From assembly GCF_009766095.1 (NCBI RefSeq), contig NZ_LMUD01000002.1, positions 432,877 through 496,876 of the forward strand: DNA of 64,000 bases. The letters run 5' to 3'. The notes under the pieces are model-generated. The model was not told where the DNA came from. It saw only the letters and a list, made by a program, of their open reading frames with translations, and searched no databases. Shown here one piece after another: positions 18,141 to 26,517 of the stretch; within the stretch, counting starts at the first letter, position 1, and each line of letters begins with the position of its first letter. The position numbers and the translations under genes were made by a program. This DNA comes from Granulicella sp. S190. Lineage in GTDB: Bacteria; Acidobacteriota; Terriglobia; Terriglobales; Acidobacteriaceae.

Positions 18141-20033
18141 CTATATCCTTCCCCCTTTACCTTCCGTCAGTGTAAGGATCTGGTCTACTTTTGTGACTGT
18201 AAATTTTTCTTTTGCCCCGCTGGGCCAGTGAACTTCAATCGATTCGATAGTGGAGGCTTCGCCTAAACCGAAGTGAACACGCGGGTCATGCGTGGAGGCA
18301 AAGCTCCCCCCAGAGATCACGTCGCCGCGCTGTGTCTTACCACCTGCGCGGAGATAGACCGTTGAGCCGGTAGCATCTCTAGGGCTCTTTGGTCCGCCCA
18401 CTAATTTGAGTTCTATCCAGTGATGATTATCCGTTGAAACATTGCGGAGCAATCCGGGATGACCGTCTAAGGCATTGATGACCACATCCAGTTTGCCGTC
18501 ATTAAAAAGGTCTCCGATAGCCAAGCCCCGGCCAACGTAAAGAGTCGCCAACGCGGTATCTTCGACTGCAGGCTCAAGGTCAAACTTTTTCCCTGCAACA
18601 TTTCGGAATAGCAACGGGCGTTGCGCCCAGGTAGTGCCCCACGTTGTATGGTCGACCTCTGGATAAACGTGGCCATTGGCTATGATCAGATCTTTCCAGC
18701 CGTCATTGTCGAAATCTAGAAAGGCTGTTCCCCAACCGAGAAATGGAATTGTAGGCTCTGCGATGCCCAATTGGTAGCTAACATCGGTGAAGTTTGCATC
18801 TCCATCATTCCGATAGAGCGGGTTGTAGTCGTCGGAAAAAGTGGTGTTGTAAAGATCGAGGAGGCCATTGTTCTTATAGTCTCCAAACGCGATTCCCATC
18901 GATGCGGTTTCGCGGCCATTTTCATTAAGAGCATATCCAGAGGCGTAGCTGGCATCCTCGAATGTTCCATTACCCTTGTTGAGGTAAAGATAGTTTGGCG
19001 TTGAATCGTTTGCGACAAGAAGATCTGGTTTCCCGTCGTTATTGACATCAACGAAGGCAGAAGCTAGTCCGTAGTAACCATTCTTGTCAGAGACCCCCGC
19101 TTTTTCGCTAACATCAGTAAAGGTGCCGTCGCCGTTGTTATGAAATAGATGGTCTGGTTCGCCCTTGAGACCTCGCGGACCGCACATAACTCTTTCGCCG
19201 CGAAACTGGCAAAAGTTAGTAGAGACACCTTTGCTGTCGGCCCCTGGCTCATTTGTGATGTCATAGTGGACGTACCCAGGAACGAAGAGATCAAGTCGGC
19301 CATCGCCATCGTAGTCTCCCCAGGTAGCTCCGGTTGACCAGTTTCCAAGAGTCACTCCGGCTTTCTCCGCAACATCAGTAAAAGTTCCGTCATGGTTGTT
19401 GTGATACAGCCGATTTTTGCCGAAGTTTGAGACGAAGATGTCCGGCCACCCATCATTGTCATAGTCAGCCACAGCCGCTCCGATGCCCCAGCGGTCGTTG
19501 GTAACGTGAGCTTTCTCTGCAACATCGGTGAAGGTGCCGTCGTGGTTATTGTGAAACAGGGCGGCATGAGGTGGCGTTTTCTTACCACTCATGGCGTCAT
19601 AGGTTGAGCCGTTGACGAGATAAATGTCCAGCCAGCCATCGTTGTCGTAATCGATGAGTCCTACCCCTGAGCCGTTTGTTTCGATGATGAATTTTTTTTC
19701 AGGAGTTCCCATAGTGTGAGTCCAAGAGGTCAGGCCGGCTTTCTTGGCGATGTCTAGAAAGAAGGCCGGTCCGTTCTTAACGAAACCGCCAGCGGTAATG
19801 GCTCTTTTCTCTTCATCTAGAACTGCGGCATGAGCACCACCAGTGTTTGTTCCTCCCATGCCTGTTTCCTGGCTGCTCTGGGAGGTGGGGACGACCTGTG
19901 AACCTTTGAATCGGGAGGTCAGCACGCTGGATTGCGCGAAGGATTCCTTTCCGTGCAAAGAAATTGTCGTACAGAGAGCAAGAATGATGAAAGGTAAACT
20001 CTCATGCAAACGATGATGAATAGTCACAAGCAT
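18141..20033 (-). CDS. CRTAC1-family FG-GAP/UnbV protein, Sec-exported (locus A, copy 1)
   Basis: The 630-residue protein has a signal peptide (ending SFAQ) and a Ser/Thr/Gly-rich linker. A chain of FG-GAP/VCBS repeats follows (about 95-540), carrying Ca-binding DxDxDG loops (DYDNDGWLDIYLVNG, DYDGDGRLDLFVPG) alternating with HNNHDGTFTDV. A C-terminal ASPIC/UnbV domain (about 550-625) shows RVHFGLGEA and VHWPSGA. A Cys pair lies in FCQFRGERVMCGPRGL. The family forms Ca-stabilised extracellular propellers; the bacterial role is unknown. Confidence 0.9.
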   Translation of the reverse strand: MLVTIHHRLHESLPFIILALCTTISLHGKESFAQSSVLTSRFKGSQVVPTSQSSQETGMGGTNTGGAHAAVLDEEKRAITAGGFVKNGPAFFLDIAKKAGLTSWTHTMGTPEKKFIIETNGSGVGLIDYDNDGWLDIYLVNGSTYDAMSGKKTPPHAALFHNNHDGTFTDVAEKAHVTNDRWGIGAAVADYDNDGWPDIFVSNFGKNRLYHNNHDGTFTDVAEKAGVTLGNWSTGATWGDYDGDGRLDLFVPGYVHYDITNEPGADSKGVSTNFCQFRGERVMCGPRGLKGEPDHLFHNNGDGTFTDVSEKAGVSDKNGYYGLASAFVDVNNDGKPDLLVANDSTPNYLYLNKGNGTFEDASYASGYALNENGRETASMGIAFGDYKNNGLLDLYNTTFSDDYNPLYRNDGDANFTDVSYQLGIAEPTIPFLGWGTAFLDFDNDGWKDLIIANGHVYPEVDHTTWGTTWAQRPLLFRNVAGKKFDLEPAVEDTALATLYVGRGLAIGDLFNDGKLDVVINALDGHPGLLRNVSTDNHHWIELKLVGGPKSPRDATGSTVYLRAGGKTQRGDVISGGSFASTHDPRVHFGLGEASTIESIEVHWPSGAKEKFTVTKVDQILTLTEGKGGRI

Positions 20034-20239
20034 CTATTTATGTTCCCCAGCTTCCATTGATCAGGTACAACAAATCCTAACCCTATCCATAGATTTGATC
20101 GATAGGTGCAGGAGATACCCTGCTTCCCCTATAAAGTAAATTTCTAAACTAACAGCATGGTAGCAATTGGCAGGCTAGTACCTGTCTTGCTCCGATGCTG
20201 TTGGAAATAATCCGTACAAGCGTGAAACTCAGCGGCTAG
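20034..20239. other. Gap between two CRTAC1 genes
   Basis: This 206-bp stretch is longer than the other gaps in locus A and could hold an internal promoter for the downstream genes on the minus strand. I see no clear consensus or terminator hairpin. Confidence 0.25.
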
Positions 20240-21961
20240 TCAATTGTGTCCTGTTCCCTCGGTGAACTCTATAATGCGATCGATTTGAGCAGGGGGATCG
20301 AAGAGTTCCGTCTGACCATTCGGCCAACGTATCTGGATGCTTGTAACGTGCGTCTCCTGGCCAAGACCGAAGTGCAGACGAAGATCACTGGAAGAGTTAT
20401 AGCTTGAGCCGCCGCGGACCTCATCAACCCAGAGGCGTTTTGCCGATTTCAAGATGACGCGAGCGCCGATCGCATCGTGGTTGGAGGAAGTGCCGGTGAG
20501 ATGCAGACCAACCCAGTGATTTTGATTTTTTGCAAAATTTACAAGGAGCATCGGCCTATCACTTAGATTGTTGACAACTGCTTCGAGACGACCGTCGTTG
20601 AAGAGATCCGCGATCGCCAGACCGCGACTGGAGCGTGGATCGACGAGACCAGGTCCGGAGGTTTTGCTGACATCGCGAAATTTTCCGTTGCCGAGATTGT
20701 TGTAAAGAAACCGGGGCTCGCGGTAGGAGGAGCCAAGTTTGGCCGAATCAACCTCTGGGTAGACGTGGCCGTTTACAACGAGAAGATCGGGCCACCCATC
20801 ATTATCAACATCAGCAAACATGGCTCCCCAGCCGAGAGCATCAGCATTAATTCCCAGCCCTGCGGCGAAGGTCGTGTCCGTATAAGTGCCGTCACCATTG
20901 TTATGGTAAAGGGTGGCAGTATCATCCGAAAAGTTGGTCTTGAAAAGGTCGAGTCTGCCATCACCATCGTAGTCTGCAGCAGTAGAACCCATCCCGGCTT
21001 GTTCCCGGCCATCTTCGTTGAAGGCTACACCCGCTTCTGCGGCTGTATCTTTAAAAGTTCCGTCATGATTGTTCCGATAAAGTATCGCTGGGGTTGAGTC
21101 GCAGGCGACGTAGAGATCGGGCCAGCCGTCGTCGTCGTAGTCCAGCGTAGTAATGGAGAAGCAGTAGTGTCCTTGTGTTCGCTCGAATCCGCTGGGCTTG
21201 CTGACGTCTTCAAATCTTCCTCCACCGAGGTTGTGGTACAGAATGTTTGGCGCGCTCTCAAGGCCTCGTGGGCCACACATAACGGGAACCCCCTTCCAAA
21301 TACAGCCTGATGTCTGACCGGGAGTCGGTGTACGAGTTAGGTCAAAGTGAACATAATTTGCAACAGCAAGGTCCAACTTGCCGTCACGGTCGTAATCAAC
21401 GAAGGCGCAACCGGTGCCCCACTCTTTACCGGTCCCTACAACACCCGCTTGGTCTGCCACTTCCTTGAAAGTACCGTTGCGCTGGTTGTGAAAGAGGCGA
21501 TTCTTGCCATAACCAGTGACATAAATATCATCGAATCCATCGTTGTCGTAATCCCCGACGCAGGCACCCTGACCCCATCCGGTGGAGACCAGACCTGCTT
21601 TCGCCGTGACATCGGTGAAAGTGCCATCGTGGTTGTTATGAAAGAGGTGATTCGTTGGTTTAGCTTGACCAGTTACTGCGGTCGTGCCCGGAAGGTTGGT
21701 GCCGTTGACGAGGAATATATCAGGCCATCCGTCGCGATCATAGTCGAGAATTGCGACGCCCGAGCCTGTGGCTTCGATGATGTAGCGTTTGGCCTCGATA
21801 CTTCCGTTGACGTCGCGAATTGTGATTCCAGCTTTTTTAGCGACATCGGCGAACCACGCGGGAGGAGGATGATCGCTCGTTGCAGGATAAGGCTGTTGGC
21901 CGAAAGACGCCCCTGCAAAAAGTAAGGTGTTGAATATCAGGAGTAGAAGGAAAGACTTCAT
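20240..21961 (-). CDS. CRTAC1-family FG-GAP/UnbV protein, Sec-exported (locus A, copy 2)
   Basis: The ATG at 21961 overlaps the stop of the upstream CRTAC1 gene in ATGA, which fixes the start (573 residues) although the frame is open to 22111. The protein has a signal peptide (ending ASFGQ) and FG-GAP repeats with DYDRDGWPDIFLVNG, DYDNDGFDDIYVTG and DYDGDGRLDLF. The conserved Cys pair lies in CIWKGVPVMCGPRGLE, and the C-terminal UnbV domain has RLHFGLGQE and IRWPNGQ. Translational coupling to the Tat-exported copy suggests a fixed stoichiometry. Confidence 0.9.
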   Translation of the reverse strand: MKSFLLLLIFNTLLFAGASFGQQPYPATSDHPPPAWFADVAKKAGITIRDVNGSIEAKRYIIEATGSGVAILDYDRDGWPDIFLVNGTNLPGTTAVTGQAKPTNHLFHNNHDGTFTDVTAKAGLVSTGWGQGACVGDYDNDGFDDIYVTGYGKNRLFHNQRNGTFKEVADQAGVVGTGKEWGTGCAFVDYDRDGKLDLAVANYVHFDLTRTPTPGQTSGCIWKGVPVMCGPRGLESAPNILYHNLGGGRFEDVSKPSGFERTQGHYCFSITTLDYDDDGWPDLYVACDSTPAILYRNNHDGTFKDTAAEAGVAFNEDGREQAGMGSTAADYDGDGRLDLFKTNFSDDTATLYHNNGDGTYTDTTFAAGLGINADALGWGAMFADVDNDGWPDLLVVNGHVYPEVDSAKLGSSYREPRFLYNNLGNGKFRDVSKTSGPGLVDPRSSRGLAIADLFNDGRLEAVVNNLSDRPMLLVNFAKNQNHWVGLHLTGTSSNHDAIGARVILKSAKRLWVDEVRGGSSYNSSSDLRLHFGLGQETHVTSIQIRWPNGQTELFDPPAQIDRIIEFTEGTGHN

Positions 21962-23847
21962 GGTTTTGCAGCCGACGATGGACTTCCCACTGTGTTTCTG
22001 GGTGATGATGGCCCCATCGCTACGATCTTCAGAATTTTTCCACCTTCTTGAATGACATAAAGATGATTTGCTGCAAGGTCTGTTAGACGATCCGTTGCGC
22101 CAGACGGCCACTTGATCTCAACAGAATCTGCCTTTACTGAATGGTCGAGACCAAAGTGGATGCGGAGATCGTTCTGTGAATAGTAGCTGCCACCGCTGCG
22201 GACCTCGTCAATCTGGATAAAAGGTTTAGTGTCTTGGGATGACCCCGTTATGACGCTGATCTTTGCGCCTATACCGGAACGATTGGATTTCGTGCCGACC
22301 GTGCGAATCTTGATCCAATTCCTACCGGTCGTGGATTCGCATCGAAGCAGTTGTGGAAGGCTATTGATGCAGTTGACGACTACATCAAGCACGCCGTCGT
22401 TATCATAGTCACCGAAGGCGCAACCACGACCTGCAGCGGGTGCTGTGATGCCGGGACCGCCACGATCAGTCACTTCTTCAAACTGCCCGTTACGCAGGTT
22501 GCGATAGAGATATTTGTGCTGCGCGTAAGGCGCGTCAACGTCGGTTCCGTCAACTTCCGGATAGACGTGGCCGTTGCATATGAAGATGTCAGGCCAACCA
22601 TCGTTATCCATATCGAAGAAGCCGACTCCCCAGCCAAGATAACGGGTATTAACGCCTAATCCAGACATGTAGGTATGGTCGTCGAAGTTTCCATCGCCGA
22701 GGTTTACGTAAAGCGAATCAGTGTCGCCTGCGAAGTTTGTCTTGACGATATCGAACCGGCCATCGCGATTGAAATCGCCAATAGACACGCCCATCCCCGC
22801 TTGCGGCTTGCCGTCCGGAGAGTAGGCAATACCAGCCTCAATCGCCATATCTCTGAAGGTGCCGTCTTTCTGGTTCTGGTAGAAAGTGGCCGCAGTAGAG
22901 TCATTAGCAACATAGATATCAGGCCATCCATCACCGTCGATATCCGAGACAGCTACTGACAGCCCGTAGGTGCCGACCGTCTCCCACATACCTGCTTTTT
23001 GGGAGACATCAGTAAACGTGCCATCACCATTGTTGTGATACAGAATGTTCTTCCCACCTTGCAGTCCAGGAGGACCACATGCAACCTGGATACCTTTGTA
23101 GCTGCAACCTGCAGCCTCCGGCAGTGGAGCTGTCTTGATATCGAAGTCGATGTAGTTGGCCACAAACAGATCGAGGTGACCATCGCGGTCGTAGTCGAGG
23201 AAAGCACAACCGGAATTCCATCGCTTCTTTGATTGAAGCAGACCGGATTTTTCCGTAACGTCGGTGAAGGTGCCGTTGCCGTTGTTACGATAGAGAGCGT
23301 TTTGTCCGTAGTAGCTGACGAATAGATCGTCCCAGCCATCGTTGTTATAGTCACCGACACAGCAGCCCTGACCCCATCCCGCGCGGCCGAGTCCAGACTT
23401 GAGAGTTACATCCGTGAAGGTGCCATCGCGATTGTTCTTGAAGAGACGCGAAATAGGCTCCTGGCCTTTTGGGAAACCCTCAAGCCGGCTGCCGTTAACG
23501 AGGAAGATGTCTATCCAATCATCGTGATCGTAGTCGTAAAAGGCTACGCCACAGCCCGTTGTCTCAAGCAGGTATCGATTCTTGTGTTCGCCCCCGTAGA
23601 GTGTCTTTGCATTCAAACCCGCCTGCCGGGCCACATCAACAAAACTGACGCCGAGGGGAGTACCCGCAACCGGGGAGGGAAGTCTTTTTGATGCCGGATG
23701 AGGCACTGCGTCATAGGTGGGGCGTGATCCCATCTGTTGAACTGGTGGGGGATTCTGAGGGCTCGCCAGAGCTAGAACGTCATCGAGCGTAAGCACCAGA
23801 GCCGTTGTAGAAAGCGAGGTCAGGAAGCTTCGGCGAGACCAACTCAA
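21958..23847 (-). CDS. CRTAC1-family FG-GAP/UnbV protein, Tat-exported (locus A, copy 3)
   Basis: This 629-residue protein starts at TTG, with AAGGAG 7 nt upstream. The N-terminus has a twin-arginine motif (SRRSFLTS) followed by a hydrophobic stretch, so it is probably exported folded by Tat. Repeats carry DYDHDDWIDIFLVNG, DYNNDGWDDLFVSY and DIDGDGWPDIYVAND. The Cys pair is in CSYKGIQVACGPPGLQ, and UnbV has RIHFGLDHS and IKWPSGA. Its closest relative here is the product at 47560-49455 by N-terminal motif and wording of repeats. It is preceded by a TPR gene, as that one is. Confidence 0.92.
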   Translation of the reverse strand: MSWSRRSFLTSLSTTALVLTLDDVLALASPQNPPPVQQMGSRPTYDAVPHPASKRLPSPVAGTPLGVSFVDVARQAGLNAKTLYGGEHKNRYLLETTGCGVAFYDYDHDDWIDIFLVNGSRLEGFPKGQEPISRLFKNNRDGTFTDVTLKSGLGRAGWGQGCCVGDYNNDGWDDLFVSYYGQNALYRNNGNGTFTDVTEKSGLLQSKKRWNSGCAFLDYDRDGHLDLFVANYIDFDIKTAPLPEAAGCSYKGIQVACGPPGLQGGKNILYHNNGDGTFTDVSQKAGMWETVGTYGLSVAVSDIDGDGWPDIYVANDSTAATFYQNQKDGTFRDMAIEAGIAYSPDGKPQAGMGVSIGDFNRDGRFDIVKTNFAGDTDSLYVNLGDGNFDDHTYMSGLGVNTRYLGWGVGFFDMDNDGWPDIFICNGHVYPEVDGTDVDAPYAQHKYLYRNLRNGQFEEVTDRGGPGITAPAAGRGCAFGDYDNDGVLDVVVNCINSLPQLLRCESTTGRNWIKIRTVGTKSNRSGIGAKISVITGSSQDTKPFIQIDEVRSGGSYYSQNDLRIHFGLDHSVKADSVEIKWPSGATDRLTDLAANHLYVIQEGGKILKIVAMGPSSPRNTVGSPSSAAKP

Positions 23848-24016
23848 AAGAACACTCCTTCAGACTACAGCCGGCACCGGCAATTAGAGCTCTCTTCGAC
23901 GTGGTTATTGTAATTACAAATTTCAGTATGCAGTAAAAGCGTCTCTCTAGGAGAGATCAAATCTCTTAGGCGGTCATCCCTCCACAGTTGTAAATAGTTT
24001 CATATTGGATGGCCGA

Positions 24017-25828
24017 CTATTGGTGAGCGGTGGAATGATCAGCTGGAACAGCGTTATTGAGAAGTTTATTGGCCTTCTGACGTTCTATGGCAGCATCTGC
24101 GCTTAGTCCCTGCTTCTCCAGAGCATCCGCCAATGCGGAATGTGCCTCTCCATAGTTTGGATCGGCCTCGACAGCGGACTGTAGCTGAGCAACCGCTTTC
24201 GGAATCTGACCTTGTTTAAGAAGAGCCTTACCGCTATCGAGCGCAAAGTTAGCACGCTGGCGGCTGACTGCGATGCGGCTGAGGGATGCAGCTTTTTTGC
24301 GTTCGGCTGCTGCGCCCTCCGTGTCTCCCTGCTGGCTGAGAATTGCGGCAAGACTAATATGTGGACTGGGTTGATTGGGTAACAAGTCGATCGCACGTCG
24401 TAGAGCGGCGACCGCTTTTTGCGGATCGTTAGTATCTTTATAAACGTTTCCAAGGAGGGCCCAGGCGTCTCCGTTGTCAGGGCGCAGCGCTAGTGCCTTC
24501 TCCAATTCAACTTGAGAGTCCGCAAAACGCCCTAGTTGAAGGTAAAGAACGCCTAGAGTGTAGGGAGGGTCGGGCAACTTTGGATCTAGGTATTCTGCAC
24601 GCTCGAATTCAGTCATCGCTTCGGTCGGATTGTCCTTCAGCTTCAACGCTAATCCAAGATCGTAATGAAGATGAGAGTTGTCAGGTTCGACGAGCAGACC
24701 CGCGCGAAACTGTTCGATGGCGTGATTGAGATCGCTTTGCTGAAGGTAGGCGACTCCTAAGTTCTGGCGCAAAGTAGCACTGTGCCCATCCAGTGTAAGG
24801 GCACGAAGGTAGAAGGTAATTGCACCCTTTGCGTCGCCCGTCTGTACAAAGGCCAGCCCTAAGTTAGTGAGAGCGGAAGAGTCTTGAGGACGAGACGCTA
24901 CTACTTGTTCAAACAAAGGTAAAGCCTCTCGAGGATTGTCATTTGCCTGCAAAGTAAGGGCTAATTCGTATTTTGCATCCGTGGATGCAGGGGAAATCGT
25001 CATCGCATGGCGCAACACAACGAGCGACATGTCTCCTTGATCGTTTGCGCGAAGGGCGCGGCCAAGCTGTAACAAATAATCAACGTTTTCTCGAGCGAGG
25101 TCATTCGCTTTGGTGAATTCGGTGACGGCACTCGCAGGGTCGCCCTGGTTCAACAAGACTGAACCCATATGATAATGCGCAACGGCTAGCGAGGGATCGA
25201 TCGAAAGGGCATGTTGGAATTCAATTGCGGCTTCACTATAGTGCTGCTGGTGTGCAAGCAGTGTCCCTAGGCTATCGTGCAGGGTTGCGTTATCAGGGGC
25301 GCCGGTGAGAGCCGTCTCCAACTGCTTTTGTGCAATGGCAGGTTCTCCGGTTGCAGTAAGAGCTACGGCGTAAGCAATGGAAGCTGGCGCTGTGAAAACT
25401 TGAGACGGGGTACTTTTTTCCTTGTCGAACTGCTGAAACATCTCAACCGATTTGGCATACTCTTGGAGTTGGGAGTAGACAATCCCAAGATTGAGGATTG
25501 CTTCAGGATCTTGAGGAGTAAGTTTATGGGCCAACTCGAGCTGATCGGCAGCAGACGCAAGTTCGCCCTCCGCTAGCAGTACGGTACCGAACGCGCTATG
25601 GCCAGCAGCAACCTCGGGAGCTATTTGCACAAGCTTTGCAAACTGCCTATGTGCGGAGGGTAAGTCGTTGTTCAGATAGGCCGCAGACCCAGCCCGGAAT
25701 GTTTCCTCCGCCTCTTTCAGCCTATCGGCTGAGGCCTTCGACGATGAGGCAGCTTGGGACTGTGCCATACGAGTCGTGATCGCCAAGAGGCAAAACAGCA
25801 GAAGCGAGCGTGTTTGAAAGAGTTGCAT
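24017..25828 (-). CDS. Secreted TPR-repeat protein (locus A)
   Basis: The 603-residue protein has a signal peptide (about 1-24, ending MAQSQ). About 14 tetratricopeptide repeats follow (for example HYHMGSVLLNQGDPASAVTEF, HYDLGLALKLKDNPTEAMTEF), filling the whole mature chain. It is a periplasmic protein-protein interaction scaffold. It resembles the product at 45602-47380 along its whole length, including the last repeat (ALADALEKQG...AAIERQKAN versus GLADALDRQG...AAVERQKAE). Both are followed by a Tat-exported CRTAC1 gene. It lies 16 bp after the small secreted protein gene. Confidence 0.9.
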   Translation of the reverse strand: MQLFQTRSLLLFCLLAITTRMAQSQAASSSKASADRLKEAEETFRAGSAAYLNNDLPSAHRQFAKLVQIAPEVAAGHSAFGTVLLAEGELASAADQLELAHKLTPQDPEAILNLGIVYSQLQEYAKSVEMFQQFDKEKSTPSQVFTAPASIAYAVALTATGEPAIAQKQLETALTGAPDNATLHDSLGTLLAHQQHYSEAAIEFQHALSIDPSLAVAHYHMGSVLLNQGDPASAVTEFTKANDLARENVDYLLQLGRALRANDQGDMSLVVLRHAMTISPASTDAKYELALTLQANDNPREALPLFEQVVASRPQDSSALTNLGLAFVQTGDAKGAITFYLRALTLDGHSATLRQNLGVAYLQQSDLNHAIEQFRAGLLVEPDNSHLHYDLGLALKLKDNPTEAMTEFERAEYLDPKLPDPPYTLGVLYLQLGRFADSQVELEKALALRPDNGDAWALLGNVYKDTNDPQKAVAALRRAIDLLPNQPSPHISLAAILSQQGDTEGAAAERKKAASLSRIAVSRQRANFALDSGKALLKQGQIPKAVAQLQSAVEADPNYGEAHSALADALEKQGLSADAAIERQKANKLLNNAVPADHSTAHQ

Positions 25829-25844
25829 TTGAGCCCGATTGTAA

Positions 25845-26429
25845 TCATGGATGGACTAGGGACGTGGTGCTTGTCACCGGTATGGACTGCGTGAACTCTA
25901 CATAGTCACGGCCAACGTAGAGGCGGTACGCGGTCCCACTAGGGGCCGCCAGGACTTGCAGAGGTGTCGGTCGGCGGAGAGAGGGATCTTTGGACGAGTG
26001 TGCAGAGAAGAGGTCGTGACCTCCGATATCCATAACGACGAATGTACCGCCAGACACAAATCCGCAGCCGTAGGCGCCAGGTTCGAGCCGGTGTCCTTGC
26101 ATATTGATTGGAGTTTCAGTGATGAGATAGGCCTGATATTTTTCCTGCACTGAACTTGAGTATCCAGCGGTATCCACCAAGGTGACGAGAAAAAGCGCGT
26201 CCTTTGCAAACTGTACGCCACCTGAGTTTCTGGACTGAATTGGCGCGCTTTGGCCGCGGAAAAAGACTGTTCCAGGAAGGAAAGTTGCCGCTTCTGACGC
26301 AGTCAAAAGCTTTGACCGGGTGACTGTCGCTAGATCATTCCGTGGCACAGCGAACACTACCGGAGCCACACTGGAGGCAAAAACCCCGACAGCAATTAGC
26401 AGCAGGAAGCGCAATGATTTACATAACAT
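25845..26429 (-). CDS. Small secreted protein of locus A (paralog 1), first gene of the cluster
   Basis: This 194-residue product has a signal peptide (ending VVFAV) and a beta-rich body (ALFLVTLVDTAGYSSSV, YLITETPINM, GAYGCGFVSGGTFVVMD). AGAGG-like AAGAGG lies 7 nt upstream of the ATG. The order of motifs matches the product at 13464-14000, so the two look like distant paralogs at opposite ends of locus A. No enzymatic residues are evident. Because its promoter region (26430-26517) is divergent with the glucosidase gene, this is probably where transcription of locus A begins. Confidence 0.68.
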   Translation of the reverse strand: MLCKSLRFLLLIAVGVFASSVAPVVFAVPRNDLATVTRSKLLTASEAATFLPGTVFFRGQSAPIQSRNSGGVQFAKDALFLVTLVDTAGYSSSVQEKYQAYLITETPINMQGHRLEPGAYGCGFVSGGTFVVMDIGGHDLFSAHSSKDPSLRRPTPLQVLAAPSGTAYRLYVGRDYVEFTQSIPVTSTTSLVHP

Positions 26430-26517
26430 GATCGACCTCTTATCAGTCGCATCCTACTTTGTTCTAAGAGAACACTGCAACATGTAGACTGGTGATCTTT
26501 TGGAGAGGACGACCCTT

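Noticed and set aside
23942-23956. TCTCTC-TAG-GAGAGA hairpin upstream of the Tat-CRTAC1 gene as a terminator
   Set aside because: The stem is only 6 bp and AT/GC mixed, and the T tract on the minus strand is interrupted, so termination between TPR and CRTAC1 cannot be supported.
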